Shown: in pieces, positions 34,201 to 49,200 of the stretch
Position numbering within the stretch: the stretch's first letter is position 1
Layout of the letters: each line of letters begins with the position of its first letter
Origin: Nymphaea colorata
Lineage: Eukaryota; Streptophyta; Magnoliopsida; Nymphaeales; Nymphaeaceae
Assembly: GCF_008831285.2 (NCBI RefSeq)
Contig: NC_045145.1
Coordinates: forward strand, 3,948,723 to 4,012,722
Direction of reading: 5' to 3'
Length of the DNA: 64,000 nt
Position numbers and translations under genes: made by a program
Notes under the pieces: generated by a model
The model's input: the letters and a program-made list of their open reading frames with translations, nothing else
Told to the model about the DNA's origin: nothing
Database searches by the model: none

Positions 34201-37200
34201 GAGTAACATGTATTATGGAAATTCCTTTTTCACATTCATGAAAAGAATTGTTTTTATGATGATCTTGTTGATACCTAATTAAAGTAAAGCCTAGACCAGG
34301 CTTCTACATGCTGGGACTCCTTGCCATAATCCTTTCTATATCTTTCCATAAGCCTTCAAGAACTGTCAGGAAGGGTCGCATGCTTGACCCTTTTCTGCCC
34401 TATATACACAGGGATCAAAGAAAAAAAGCTCCAATTTTTTGATGAATATAGATTCCATCAGTTTTGATTGAGTTGAAAAATGGAAAAATTCGTCCGCGGG
34501 TGTGTTGAGCACATCCAACACGTTCAGATGGGTCAGACCTGCAAATGAGCCGTGTCCAGACCTGCACCTGTGTCTGCACCTGTGCTTGGGTGTGTCCAAC
34601 CTGGTAGAACCACTTAAACAAGGTGGCAGTGTATACCTTTCTGTTTTCTTAGGTTTTCTTTTTGGCATGTACTGACAGCAGACAGAATGCTCACTTTAGG
34701 GGGAGACAAATATATGCGCTTTTGAGTTTGTTTTTAAGACTTGGGCAAGTCAACTGAGTTGGCTCAGCTGAGTCAAGTGACTCGGACCTCAATCTGGTAA
34801 GAAAAAAACCAAAAAAAACAGGAAGTTGGTTAGACTTGGCTGAGTCATGTTGTGGCCTCGCTGAGTTATCCAATTTTTGCAGAGTTAGCTGAGTTTTGGC
34901 CGAGGAAGCCAAGTCGAAGATTTTTTTTTATGAAGTCTATATGGCTATGTGCATGTCTATATATTTATATTTGACATTTGAAACATTATGTTAGAAAAGA
35001 AAAATAAGAAAAGTGAAAAAATGTAAAAAACCACTATATTTTAGATAAATTTTTAATTCTAAATATATTTTAAAATTTCTGGGTTTATTTTAATTTTTAA
35101 TAACCATTTTCAACTTTTGTCAATGTACTTATAAGAAAATTAATAGAAATTCTAAATAATTTTAATTTTTTAAACTATAAATTAAATTTTTAAATTTGGG
35201 AGATTTTCTGGGAAAACATTCCTGATTGATGCCTGGCAAAACTTTGTCGATAAAAGGCTGAGAGCATATCTGGGACAACGATATACATGCATTATGCATA
35301 TTACATATAACTATATCAATGTTAACGAACTACAAACGTTATGAGAAGAATGAAATTGTGAAAACCATGTCAAGTCATTCAGTTGACCAGCAAGTCACAG
35401 GTCAATCCACTTTGATGCGAATCTTTAGTCACTGGGTTTGAAAGCCCTTAGATGAGGTAATAACATGGTTGTAATTTGGGTGTCTGAGAGTTTAATCCTG
35501 GTAAATTGGTAGTCTTAACTCTTTGAACCACAATCATGAACTTTTTTATTTTTTTTTAATGGCAATTTTTATTTTTTAAATGTTTGCCAAATATATTTCT
35601 GGATTTTTTAAAAATAGATAGATGCTGGGATCCAGAACGCTTGTAGCGTGTATCATGATTGATGGAACTTTTAGCCTTTTGACTTAGTAGTAAAAAATGT
35701 GTCTATTTACCTGCCTAGGCACACTTGGGTGGGCTACACCTAGGAGGCCAAGTGAAGAAAATGTTGTAAAATTTTTGTCTTTTTTTTTTTTCCTTATACT
35801 ACTTTCACCTCTTTGTTCCTTTTCATCTTCTTCTTTCTCCTCTACTTTTCTTTTGTTTACTGTTTTTTTGCCAGCCTAAGCCCCTGCCTAGCCGCTGCCT
35901 AGAACGCCCACTGCCTAGGCCTTCGTACCATTGGAGTCAAGTTGCATAGATATTCTATAGCGAGTGAACTGCAGATATGTTTTATCTCCCAAGTGTTTTC
36001 AGTATCCCAACAATTTAGGATAAGTTCTCAATCAAAATAACTTCCTGGTGTGCTACGTATCCGATAAACAAACTTACGAAGGTCTTCTTTAAGCCATATC
36101 TTTATGAACGACTTTTTAGTACTGATTCCTATCCTATTTTGTTATCTTATCTTCCATAATGGTTTCATTTTTGTTATTTTGTTTTGTCTTTAGATTGGAG
36201 TCAAGAAGAATTTGAGAAATTGGTGCGCCAGGTAAATATTTCTTGATCATATGATTTCATTTGTTTATTACCTATGCACCATTTTCAAGGGAAAAAGAAA
36301 GAGAAAAGAGCCAGAAAAAGACTTGGATCATTGTTATGAGTTCTTTCTTGTTCTAATTCATAGGCATTTGATGATGTTTTATCTGTCGATCTTGCGATGC
36401 CTTTAAGTCCTGGAGAATCTGGTAGAGGGAAAAAGCAAAAGAACAGGGGATTTGCATTTGTTCACTTCACTTCTCATGCTGTGAGTTACCACCATCAAAT
36501 TTCTTTCTCATTCAAGTCTTGTTAATCTTATTGAACTACTTTGTTATTATCTTCTTATGAATTTATATTGTTTTTTTCTAAATGGGTTAACATTCATCTT
36601 CACAAGTTATTGCTTGTTGGTTAGATCTTCTAATTGTATATGTCAAGCCTTTTATTTTGTTTACTAATTTTTTCATGCCCTGTTGATTCTTTGGCAGAAA
36701 TCTTCATTCGGCGAGCATGTTGTGGCCCTAATGGGTTTCATTTATCTCATTGTCATTGAATTATGCTTCCCGTAGTTGGTTCTTTTAAACAAAAGTGATT
36801 TAGTCTACCCCTATCATGTCAAACTGCTTGAATCATACTGATTTCTGCTCAACATGTCATTGTTTTGGTAACATATTTTCGTGTATCCATTCTTTGTGAC
36901 TTTACATTATCTCCAGCTTCTGTGGCTTCAGTTTGTTATGTCAATTGAATCAGTTGATCTTTCATCTTTGCTTTCCATTATCTACAACATTTCCATGTCA
37001 ATACTAAAAAAGTATCACAACGAATGTAAGTTGTGGTGTTTTCCTTCTCGTAAAATTGGATCTTTCTTCCATGTTATGGTTGCCATCCTCTATTTTCTAG
37101 ATTTTCACTAGTTAGGGCAAGCATTTTGCTTCTATTCCTTACTGCTATGTGAAGAGAAAAGGTAAGCTATATCCAAATTACAAAGTGTAATCTCCTGAAA

Positions 37201-40200
37201 ATGCATTCCTGTTTAGGCACTTCAAGGGCCAGTGTTTTACCACTGTTTCTTTAGACATCAAATCAGTGAAGCACAGGCTGCTTATTTGTTCAAACAGTTT
37301 TCTGCTGGAACAGTGAAACAATTCTTCTGTTGTACTTCTAACATACACATGTAATTGTGGTTTATTGTGACTAGTAATGGTCATAAGCAACAGTTTTATA
37401 TGGTTTCTAGGCATGAAAATCTTTGCAGCCACTTCTATCATTGATCTGGACTTTGGATTAATGGAGGTGGTAGTGTGGTTGCCACATGGTATGCTTTCAA
37501 GAAACCATGTGTCTGCCTAAATTTGATAGGCATGAACACGTTTCTGTCTCCTCAAGGTAGCATAATCACATCTATGGGATTAAAAGACAATTTTCTATGT
37601 ATTTTCCTCTGGTATCACTGGAAGTCTCTGTATATGAAGAGCATTTGCTGTTAATACTAGTCTTGGTTAGTCATATCCACAAAGCAAATGATACTTATCC
37701 TGTATATCTTCTTGTGAATTGTGTCCTTTTCCAGTCTATGGAACTTGTTATCATTTTCTGAAGGGAACTTTATCTTAGTCTTATTTTTTAGGTTTTAATG
37801 CTGTATGATTTTTTCTTCTTTTTCCCATATCTGAGTCATGTTTGAGCTCTTCCTAGACTAATCCATCCTCTCTTAGATCATTTTTGCTCCCTGCTGACTG
37901 TATGAGCATTTTCATGATTTTGTCTCATTATTTGTTAAAGTGGTCTATTTCTATTAGTTAACCACTGGTTACTATTGAACACATTTGAAGACAAACTTTA
38001 ATAGTATCATTTTGACTAGCAACCTGCAAAGGGTTTTCTTGTTAAAACAGTTTTTTACTTGTGTAGTTTCCTGTGCTTTCTGAAACTTGCAAAGGTCAAC
38101 ATTTCTTGTTGACAGTTTGATTTAGGTGATCAAATAATTGCCTTTAATTGTAACTGCTTTCTGGTTGGTGCTCCTCTGAGATGACATTTTTTTAAATTCA
38201 TGCTTTTCTGTTTTTTAATAGTCTCTGGTTGCTACAGGGCGGTTGTTTAACCATAGATATCTTATCATGGTTCAATAAGTCATAAGGAAGTAAAACTAGA
38301 CTTTGTCTTGTAAGCTAAATTATTTATTTGCACCATCACTCCCTTTCTTGTCCTTGTGAAAAGTCCAAGTCTTCATCTAACGGAGTGTGGTTTTATGTGC
38401 ATTATCTTCTTATGGAGACCTCCAGTTTGTTTTTCTGAGTTGGCCCCAAAGCCTCCTTATCTGAGTTGCAGAATTTGAGGTATTTCTTTGGTCAGTTCTT
38501 TATCATTTTTTTTCTCATCAAATAACAGAAAATAATTAAGGCCTATTAAGTAAAATCTAGAACTATCCTGTTGTTACTTTTTCACTAAAAAACATGTATC
38601 AAGTTAAGAACAACTTGAAATTTTTTGTTTAGGGGTATCACTACAGATACAACTAAATGCTGCACTTTGATTGTTGTGCATTCTGTGTCATATCTATGCA
38701 GCGGAGCAGTATCTTCAGATTTAGGTTGGGTAGGAACGTGCCGTTTAATCAGGTTGTTTTAAAGTTTGTAGGAAGCTGTAAGTGGATATTGATGGTTACA
38801 GGCTAATAACTTGTGTACCCCTCTGAAAGAGGAATTGGTCTTGCTTAAAGATTCCACTGCTCAGAGGCTTGGGGAACTCCTCAAAATGAACTGGACAATA
38901 TTTTGAACCTAATGATCCTATGGGACTTGTAAGGATATGGTTGAATTCAGGAGTTTATATGCCAGGAAGTCAATTAGAAAAAGACTCATGTTATCTAACA
39001 AATGATTCTGGTGGACTGGATGCTGTTCATTAAGAATGATGAATCAAGTTCTAATTGCAATGTTGTGGTGGTTCCTAGCATAGAGGACATTGCTAAAGAA
39101 AAAAAAGCGAAAACGTGATAAATTAAGGCCGTTTAGAACTTTAAAAAACGTGTTTTTTTTTAAACGTTAAAAACAAAAAATGCGTTTTTAATGTGTTTTT
39201 AACTCGTTTTTTTCGTGTTTTTTTCATTTTTCCAAGTTCTTTAATGCCAAATAGTTCTTCTTTCATTTTCTATTTTTTATTTGTTGCAAATCTACTTACA
39301 TTTTGATGTTTTTGTTATTAGTTTTTCACTTATTTTATTTTTTCCTCGTATTTCGTTTTTTAGAATTTTTAAAAATTTACCATATTTTTCCCGTTTTTTT
39401 CAAGCTCGCAGTTTTATACCCGAGAAAAACCTCGTCGTTTAAAAATCATTAACGTTATTTGTGGCTATCTACTCTCATGTAGTTATAAACATCTTAAACA
39501 TGGTTTTGGCCAAGGTTTTAAAACCCTGACTTGGGGCTTGATTCGAAGTGAATTGACGGTTAACTTGCTGAGTCAACTCAGTGACTTGGCCTGGTTTTGG
39601 CAACTATATTTTTTCAAATAAAGTATATTGACATATGCATATGGTAGTGTTTTGAACATCTTAACCTTGATATATAAAATTTGTATAAAATGTACATGTA
39701 TATACTAAATGCCAATTTTGGTTGTATATTTGCTATAAACTAGTAATATGTATATGCATCTTCTCTTGCATCTTCTTGTGATATAATGAAAATTTGACCG
39801 ATAGTGTATAGTATAGTGTATACATGCATACCACACAATTTTTTAGTATCATTTTATGTAGTTTGCTTGTGTATATACACATTGTATACATGAATGACTA
39901 TTAAACTTGGTTGAGTCGGTTGAGGCTTTAAACATTGGTTCTGGCAATGGACACACTAAACTCTGTGATATTTTGAAAATATTGCATCATAATATTGCTA
40001 ACTTCAAGCCCATATTGTCAAGGGCTCGCCTGATAGCCTAGGCTAGCTGGTTTTAGGCGACTTGCCATTTTAAAATGGCAAGAATATAGCCTAGTATGTC
40101 TGGGTTCATCCAGACTATTGCCTAGTATGTCTGGGACTCTGGGTTCATCTAGAGACTAGCCTGGGCTTTTTCCATTGACAAATGAAAGGATTAATACATG

Positions 40201-43200
40201 AAAGGCCATGATGTAAATGTGCCATATCAAAGTCTCATTATATATGATGTTATCATGGTAATGTAGAGCTTGAACTTTTGTTCCTTCTTGAACATGTGCA
40301 GCTTCAATGAGCACCTTCTCTTGTCCGTCTCTCCATTACTCGATTGAAGTGTGATTTCTTAGGGATGAGTTTCTGAGTAGCTCTCACTGAAAGCTGTGCC
40401 ATGCTATTCCCTAGGGGGCTCTTTGGGTATGGGGATTTTTGAGGACATCGTTTTGCTTAGATCATGGATTTTGAAGCTTTAGACATAACATAGTTACCTT
40501 TTGGTGATGCTTGTGGTCGGAGAAGGATGACAGAATCTTAAAAGCATAAAAGTCGTTCTTATTTTGATAAGTTGCAGGAGCTAGGGAGACATTGGTTTAA
40601 TTTGAAATAACAACTCAAGGTAGTCTGACTTTGATTGACCTTACATATTGTCCTTAAATATGTGGTTTTGTTGAAGCTTTGCTTTCCTGCTTTGCCCCAT
40701 CGTCCCCTTCTCTGCTTTATGATATGCTTAGTTTGGTGTCTGATCAAGAGCTTTCAGTCTGCTGCAGCACTGTCAGTTTCAATTGGCTTGATTAGGTTAA
40801 CCACAATTTAATGAAATGAGAGAAAGAGCTATTTTATTTAGAAAGAGCATATCAGATGGGCATTGCTGAGGAGTGAGGACAGCAGATCATGTTCTGTTTA
40901 GATATTGAGAACTCCTGCTCTGTAATTTCATTTTCGAGTTCCTCGTGGGCAGGGAAACAAGAAAGATTGATGTAACAAGTTGAGTGTAAGTGATGGATAA
41001 GGATCTCAAACAATCTATCCTAGGGTACACAAGTACATGCAAGATGGTGTGAAGAGCTCTTCTGACAACGAGCTGCTTTTTATCCATGTGCATTATCAGT
41101 ATGCATGCCCCAGATACCTTTTTATGCCTGAAATATATAGACTGATTAGAACTAGTATGCGAAGAGTGATTAGAATATGCTTATGCAATCCATTCAATGA
41201 TGTCATCCCATTCTCTTGTCTCTAGAAAGTTGCCGTACTTGATTTTTTCCAGAGTTCTCCTTTTTCCAATTTAGAATGGAAAATTTTGGACAATAATGAA
41301 AATGGGAAGCATGACAAGATTTGCTGGAGAGCTAAATGATGGAAAAGAAGGCTTGCAAGACATGCTCCCTGTGAACAGAAAAGCACAAAAGATTAAGGAG
41401 ATTAAACTGATTATATCTTTGACTATGTTGAACATGATTTGGAGATGTCCTATGGAAATGTGGTTCTGTTCATATGTTTATTTGTCATTTTTCTTGAATC
41501 TGCCTTCTTTCTTACCATATATTTCTCTTTATTGCAATTCCTCCTCTATGAACCGTAAAGTACTTGGTCAGTTGGTTGCTTTAGTAAGTGCATATAATTT
41601 GATAATCCATCGATATGGAAGTGCTATATGCATGCAAAATCTTTGAGCATGGATAAATATGTTATGAGCTCGTTTCTCTTCATGCTAAGCTTATTATCTA
41701 CAAGCTTTTTAGATTCATCAAGTATTGACTTTGATAGATCTTCTGGTGCTTTTGAATCAAGATATTTGAATCGTTGAACATTTTCTTCTTATCTCATCCG
41801 GGTTTACTATTTTCATGCTTTTACAGATAGTTTCTTTTGACAGGGTCCTTACTTCAATAAATTCTCCTCTGCCCTGTATACCGACCATCTGCTAGTATAC
41901 AGTCTATAGATTGCCATTTTCTGGATGTGATAATGGAAAAGAATGACTCTGTAATTCTTATTTGGCCTCTTTAACAACATGATCTCTTATTTCATTGAAG
42001 GGGTTTGAATCTCAAAAATAATTCAGGAGTATCTCTTATCTTAATCATCAATTACTTGTCTCCGGTCCAGCAGATATTTGCTGGAGTTCAGTCTGCTGAA
42101 CACTTCAGATCTTTGCAGCTGCATGGTTCTAGGTTTCAAATATCTATTCTGTTTTCATCAATATCATATAAAGTGGATGCTCAGATGGAGCATCTGCTTG
42201 ACTAAGTCTACCAAAATTTCCCACCATTATAAATTTTTGGGTCTAGATCACCTGGAAAATGTTCTTCCCAGTTCCAAATCACGTCACTAGCTCCTAAGCA
42301 TTTGATCGAATCCACTGGAAAATTCTATCACAGGCTGCCGCACGTGCATTTAGAATTGGCAGCAAACCAGATTTTCGCCTTGGGGATGATTGGCATCCTA
42401 TTGTGGATTGGGCTGAAAAGGAAGCTGAACTTGATCCCGAGGAAATGGCCAGGGTAATCTTTTACATGATTAAATTTCTCATATTTATGATTTTTTATCT
42501 GAGAACTGCTACTTGGAAGCAGATGATATGAGTTTTGTTCAAAATTCAGATAACAGTAGCATTTGTTGCCAACCTTCCTGGTGATGTCACTGAGGATTAC
42601 TTACGAAGGTTGTTTGAGCCATTTGGGAAGGTATTGGCTTTTTTTCTTTTTCTCATCCCTCTTTTATTTAGGTTTAGTTGCAGTCTGCATATCTAGTTCA
42701 GAATCTTTTGCTAGTGCATCTGATTTTCTTTATAATTTTCTGTCTGCAGTTGGAGAGGGTTGCAATATCTCGAAAAAGTAATGTACCTGTTGGATTTGTC
42801 CACTATACAAGTCGCTCGGTGAGTTATAGATATTCCCATGGTAATCATGTTTATTCTCCTTAGCTGCAAGACATTTTTCTGTGTTTGCAATTTCTACTAA
42901 TTTCTGTCCTTTTATGTCCCTTCATTTTTCATCATTTCTCTGTTTCACTGATACAGAGGTTAATTGAAGAGGTTGAGCTGAAATTGGTAACATCTTGTTT
43001 TAGGACATTATGTTTTAGCATGAAACATCCAGTTTGTATGTTGGAAAATAGAAGGATGAAACACCAAGTCCATACAGCTTAGCTGCTACTTGGAAGACGT
43101 TCTCCATTTTTTAGGGTTTTGTTTCAGACAAAATTTTGCCATTCGTCTTTGATTAAGTCTTTTTTGATCATTTGATCCTTATGAGATTTTGTGGAAAACC

Positions 43201-46200
43201 CACAACCAGTTTCTTGCAGCATATATGCATATATCTGTATGTGTTCTTATATTTCTTCTTAATTTTATTCCCAAGATCAAATTAAACGTACTCCAAACAA
43301 CTACTCCAGGCTGGTCGTGATCAAAGTTTCAAAACCAGTGAGTTGGGTCTCAACTCATCCATTATCAACTGGTTTCTCAATGGGTCAGCCCGGCAAGGTT
43401 GGCCAGGTTTTGCTAACTATCATTTCTGAAAGAAAAACTATATATAGCTTGTCACTAACATATAAAAGGGATGCAAGAACATAACCTGATTAGTGATTAC
43501 TTCTTATAATTCAGAAATAAATCAAATGAACATCAAGTAAAACATGTAACTGGATCATTGAGCTACCTTATAGTTGCATACTTCAACATAATTGAGTATC
43601 AGCTATCAAGCATCAACAGATCAATGAAAAACGACTACCCAACAAAAAAGCAGTAAAGTCAACATTTATTATCAAATGGCGAGTCAAACAAGTTCTGGGT
43701 GAGTCTTCTGAGTTTTGAATTAAACTGAGTCTTCGTCCAGAGTTGACATTGTAAGGTGTCTAGTTGAGCTGAGTCAACGACTTGAGTCAGCGGGTTTTTA
43801 AACTTGGTTCATGATTAGTCCTTTTAGGGCGTTGACCAACTTGTGGCTGACTTCCAATTTTGAATAGTTAGCTTTTAACCAAAGGTACTTATGTCTAACA
43901 GGTTAACTTAACATGATCAGTTCTCCAATAGGTTATAGGACTTGGGAGGGGATGGATTGACATCCCAAGTACTCCACAATCTTTAACATCATGAATATTC
44001 TCATGTGCAGAAGAAATAAATGTTGTGATTAATGGTGCAGAGTTTATGAGCTTGACTCTTAAGTTAAACAAGTTTGTAGTTCATGCTGTTCCTCTGAGGT
44101 TGTTTATTAAATGAAATTAGGCGAAGCACAGCTTTAGCTAAGCTTATGAATCATGACAACCTAAGCTGTAGCTAGAGTGGCCAAGCTTAACTTAAGCCCA
44201 AGCTTGACTTAAACTTGAGTTGAATGGGGTGATTCATGGCCAAGCTGAAGGAACCCATGATTTTGCTCATGTACTCTCCTGCTTGTGATTGGGATTCTGC
44301 GGAAATGATGAAAAAAGTACAATTCAGTTGCGCCATTATAACTGTAAAGAACTGATCCATGAACGATCTTTTGATGTTCCTACTGCAATAGTACTTGTGA
44401 ATCAGTCTGAATACGGTTATGTTAATGAGGAGTATACCAATCATATAGGCTATAATCCTACATATCTGACCCACCCATGCCATTTCAGCACATTACACAT
44501 TCTCCCTTCCTTTATGAAAGGGGAATGTAGGTGTGTGGATTCAGTTTTCCCTGTTAACGACAATAATTTTAGAACGAATCTTCGCTCCTTTCAACTTACG
44601 AGACATCCTACCCTTTATAAAACCAATCAGAAATTCCTACTCTTGAAAACCTTCCTAGCACCAATGAGTTAAACATTTGTGTGAAGTAAAAACGGGTTTG
44701 AAAGAGAGAAAACTATAGAGTTGGTGATATATGTTTCCTCCTTGAGACATAATTCTCCAGGTAACCAAAATGGAGGCCTTTCTGTTTCATAGTCTGCTCA
44801 TGTATTATCTTCTATCAGAGATACTCTTCCTGTTGATGTTCTTGCTGTAGCTAAGCCTGAGGAAAAAATGATGCGTTGGAAACTAACCATGCTACGCTAA
44901 GATGATTGCCTATTAGCCCACAAGAACTGAAAGTATGCTTTGACATGTTGCCCGTCGACATGACCTCATCTCCATTCCATTCAGTCTCTAGCTTGCTGCA
45001 GCTGAATAGGATCAGTCCTTTTATCTTGATTCGTATTCTATGCCATTTAAATGTCTGTTGTAGGAAATTATTTTCCATAGCAGTGAACACGTAATTTTCC
45101 AAGGAAGTATGAGTTAATGGATATCAGCTTATTGTTAATTCAATGAAGATGAATCAACTAAAACTCTTGTCTTGAGGAATCACAGTTCCATGGAAATACA
45201 GTTCTTTTTTTTTTGGGGTAAAACTATGATTCTTTGTACTTTGTTCTAAACATGTACAAGATTGGGGAGCACTTTCCTTCAGCTTCAGAAGGGGTTCTAG
45301 GTAAGAAGGTTTTCTTAAAGCTTCTGATAATCATGAGAAGGCCATGAGCAACTTGGAGGGAGGTGTGACGGGTGTTTGATAGCAGATGAGATAGTATGCT
45401 GAAAGAAAAGACAGCAATATCCTTCTCGGGATACAATAACACTATGATGAAAGAAGTTTACAGGCTACAATAATTGAACTTCTTTAGACTAATCTGCTTG
45501 ATTATATCTTTTAAGTTCTAACTGTAGAAAAGAGGTTCAGGAAACAGTGTTCTGCTTATCGGACATAAATTTGATTTGTACTGTAGTAAAAGCAATCCGA
45601 ATTATGCTACCAAAAGGGAAGTTGTTGGGTTTCAAATGATGGATTTGTTTTACGTCTTATGAGAATTATCGGTTGAGTGAGGCAGCTTTGGGATGATTTT
45701 GGGGTTCTCCTGGCCGGGAAGGCTCCTCTTTTTCTTATCAAGCTGTCAAGAACTAGTTGTGTGGTTGAAATGGATGAAGTTTTGAAAAGTCCATGCTCTC
45801 TCTCTCCCTCAACAAAGTGAACTAGATTTTATTCTTTAATTGAATGATTTGAAAGTTATATATTCATATCTTCGTCTGTTTTTGTTTATCTCTGAACTGT
45901 TGAAGTCTTAATGTGCACTTAATGGTCTCTAGCCTCCTGTCACTAGTATTCAATTCTCTCGAGTAAATTGTTCTGATTTCTTTAGGACCTGGATAAAGCA
46001 ATCAAGGAATTGGATGGAAAGCTAGTTCAAGGACCTGGGAAAGGGCCAAAATTTAACCTTCAGGTACTATGATCCTTTAGATGTTGCTTGGTAATATGGA
46101 TATTCAGGTCTGGATTATATTGTTGATTCCCTTCTATCAGGTGTCAGTTGCAAGGACTATTGTGAAGGCTGACAAAAGAACTCATGATGAATCTCAAGCA

Positions 46201-49200
46201 AAGAGTACCCGGGGTGCAAGTCAGTACAAATCATCCAACACATATGACCATTCAGATGATCGTAAGATGAAAGTTCCCCGAGTTGACAGCCCAGTTGAGG
46301 TAAATTTTACATTTGCCATCAGTTCGTTGTTCAGAAAAGTATGTTTAGGGCATAATCGCGGAAACTGTTCTCACTTCTCAGCAATTTCTTTTCAGTCAAG
46401 ATGTGGATTTTCTTGGGAAAATGTTATGAAAGTCTGAGAAGTTTTAGAACTCTAATGTACAAAAGACGAACAAGAAACTTGTCAAATGATAGGTTTTCTA
46501 GTATCTTTCTTGCAAAATATATAAATGAATAAGTAGGAATTTTTTTTAGAACATAAAAGAAACAAAATAATGAACTCGCATCATCAAAAATGTGAAAGAG
46601 GGTCTTTTATGACAGGAAGAGAGATGTCAGGTATATCTCTGAATGATATTGTGAACATATCATGACATTTTTGGTTAGTGTTATTAGTTATCGGGATGCT
46701 GATAATATTGGCAGGCTTCAAATGGTGATAATATCAGGGTATTTCACAGAACCAGAGATGTTTGTCTGAGGCATTAAGATTCATAATAGGAGCTTATTAG
46801 GATGAGAAGGTTCAAGCCATCTTAGCTTTGCTTTGTCAAATCTCATCCTGAACTAGGCTCAGGCACGAAAAGTTTGAGTCCAAGTTTAAAGTTGGTATGA
46901 AGCAGGAAACCCATTGGATGGCCAAGGTTGATTTATTTGCCAGTCCTATTCTCATCCTAAGAAAAGTTCAACCAAGGCTCTAGGGCAAATAGATTTGCTG
47001 AAATATTTATTTTCCTTGGGTTCCAGATATTACTTGGATGCTAGTTAGTTGTTACCAAAAATGGCAAGTCTGACAACAAACACTAGACAAGATCTCTCTC
47101 TTTCTCTCCCACTTACATACACACACATAACAAAAAGCAAACTTTTTTGCCCTTCTGTCAAGCTGTTTGACTTGTTATGTTTAGCTCTTTAACATGGTGG
47201 AAAAGATATAGTTTCTTGAGATGTGTGGGAAACTATTTTTGTAATTTTCTGCAACTTAAAGTTGTACATTATGTTTCTTCTACATATTTTGTCTCCTGTA
47301 GGACACTGGCGTTGCAGATCCTTATGAAGCAGCTGTACTTTCTTTGCCGTCATCAATTACAGGACGGTTGCTTCGCATCTTTCGACTTGGTATTGCTACA
47401 CGATATGATGTAAGTAATCAACGAGTGTTAAAAGTGAATTGTTTCCCTTAGAATCACAACCTGAGTTGGTGGGTCTTTGGCTTAGGTCTTTTTTTACTAT
47501 CATAGGAACCTCTTGGTCTGCCAACTTTGTTTGCTTTGGAAATGAGTTATTTATAGTATTATATGATTTATCTTTCACATTCTGCAGATTGACATTCAGT
47601 GCATTACTAGCCTGAAAGAACTTCCTGAGTCAACAGCAGTAGCAGTTCTCGATGAGGTATGAATCGTCAGCAAGTTTACAATTGGTTCTTCACCACTATA
47701 CATGACTTTACATATACTATTGTTTTTTGCTGGCTTTGTAGTTTTTATCCAGTGGCCCAGTTGGTCATGCCAAAGGAGCTTATCTTACAAGCTTAATTGC
47801 TAAGGTTCATTTACTGTTTCCCACCTGTATGATTTGAATTTTTTTTCAGCATTCTTTAATTTTATCTATAGATTTTGTAGCTTCATTATATTTTCATATT
47901 TTCCTTTTGCAGCATCAGGCTGGCAGATTGGGCATTACCCATGATTCGTTTGCTGTCCGTCGGAGGTCCACAGAATTCACTTCCATTGAGCCTGATTTTG
48001 CAAAGGAACGAGCTTCTCTGCATACTCCTACTTATGACTCTTACATTTCTAGACCTGCTGCAACTTCTTCAATCAGGTGACATACATTTGCATTAGTTGT
48101 TTTAATTGCTTCATTGTCTACTTCTGATATCATCCGTTGATTGCTAATGAAGCATATAAATGGAACCAATATCCGTTATGTATGCCAACTGTCAAAAAAA
48201 CCTGTGTTCTACTGGAGAATCTTAAACCACCATTGTGGGTTCTTTTGGGTGGAAAGTGCCAAAACTGAAGTGCTATGATCTGTTACTGGGGAACGCCAGT
48301 TATGCAAGTATCAAGTGTTGCTGATTTATTAACATAGCTGATGGTCTGATGCGTTGTTTATGCATATCCAAGTTATCTTGATGTCTTGATTAGGCATGAT
48401 GCTGCTTTCTATAAGATTTATAGTCACAAGAAACACGTTTCTTCTTTTTGAAAAAAACGCGATAAATTAACTAGCCGTTTAAAATTAAAAAAAAAAACGT
48501 GTTTTTTGCGTTTTTTTAAGTTTTTTCATTTTCTATTTTTTATTTGTTGCAAATGTACTTATCTTTTGATGTTTGTGTTATTAGTTTCTCACTTATTTTA
48601 TTTTTCCTCCATTTTTAGTTTTTTAAAATTTACCGTATTTTTTCGTTATTTTCAAGCTCGCCGTATTATATCCGAGAAGAACCTCGCCATTTAAAACTCC
48701 GAGACGTTATTTGCGACTATAAAACAAATAGACTCATAAAGCAATCCCAGATTCTTCCGTTATTGATCTCAAAAATTGAGGTTCACCAAGAGTTCAGAAT
48801 TATGTCATCCGGATACCATAAAAGGCAATCATTCCCGCGTTGACCCTTCAGATGACACAAAGTGTAGACCTAGGACACGGATATGACTCAGTTAAAACCA
48901 TGTCAATTGCAATCAATGCATCTTATAAGGTAGTACAACCCCTGCGAATTTCAGACTCAACCAACTTCAACTTGTCCAATTTTGCCTTTTGTTTTGCAAA
49001 TCTTGTAAAAAAATTTCACATTTTCTTTTATTTTGTCAATAGTTTCATCTTTATATTCCAAAAATTTTAAATTTTGAACATTTTTATTGCATATTTTTAA
49101 GTAATGTATTAACCATTGTCACATATATCGTGTACGGGTATTATACGGCGAGAAATTTTTTGGGTATAATACGACAAAGTTGTATATCTCCGAAAAAATC

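Larger units (their letters stand above)
28277..36193 (+). other. Intron 6 (7.9 kb) of the hnRNP-like gene
   Basis: Donor GTAAGC and acceptor TTTAG. It contains a TATAGTCACAA MITE (28,651-29,013), an 11-bp G run in a purine-rich tract (29,507-29,690), a large inverted retroelement repeat (30.3-34.4 kb), a GAGTCAACTC-rich segment (34,735-34,915) and a CCTAGGC-rich MITE-like segment (35,705-35,930). Confidence 0.8.
36481..42333 (+). other. Intron 8 (5.9 kb) of the hnRNP-like gene
   Basis: Donor GTGAGT and acceptor CACAG. It contains MITE-like segments at 39,095-39,478 and 39,509-39,950, and a GCCTAG-rich segment with an internal tandem repeat of GCCTAGTATGTCTGGG at about 40,040-40,165. No protein-coding gene was recognised inside. 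Confidence 0.75.

Noticed and set aside
44289-44672. 127-residue open frame in intron 11
   Set aside because: No family likeness, AT-rich codons and no supporting splice or start signals; compatible with chance.
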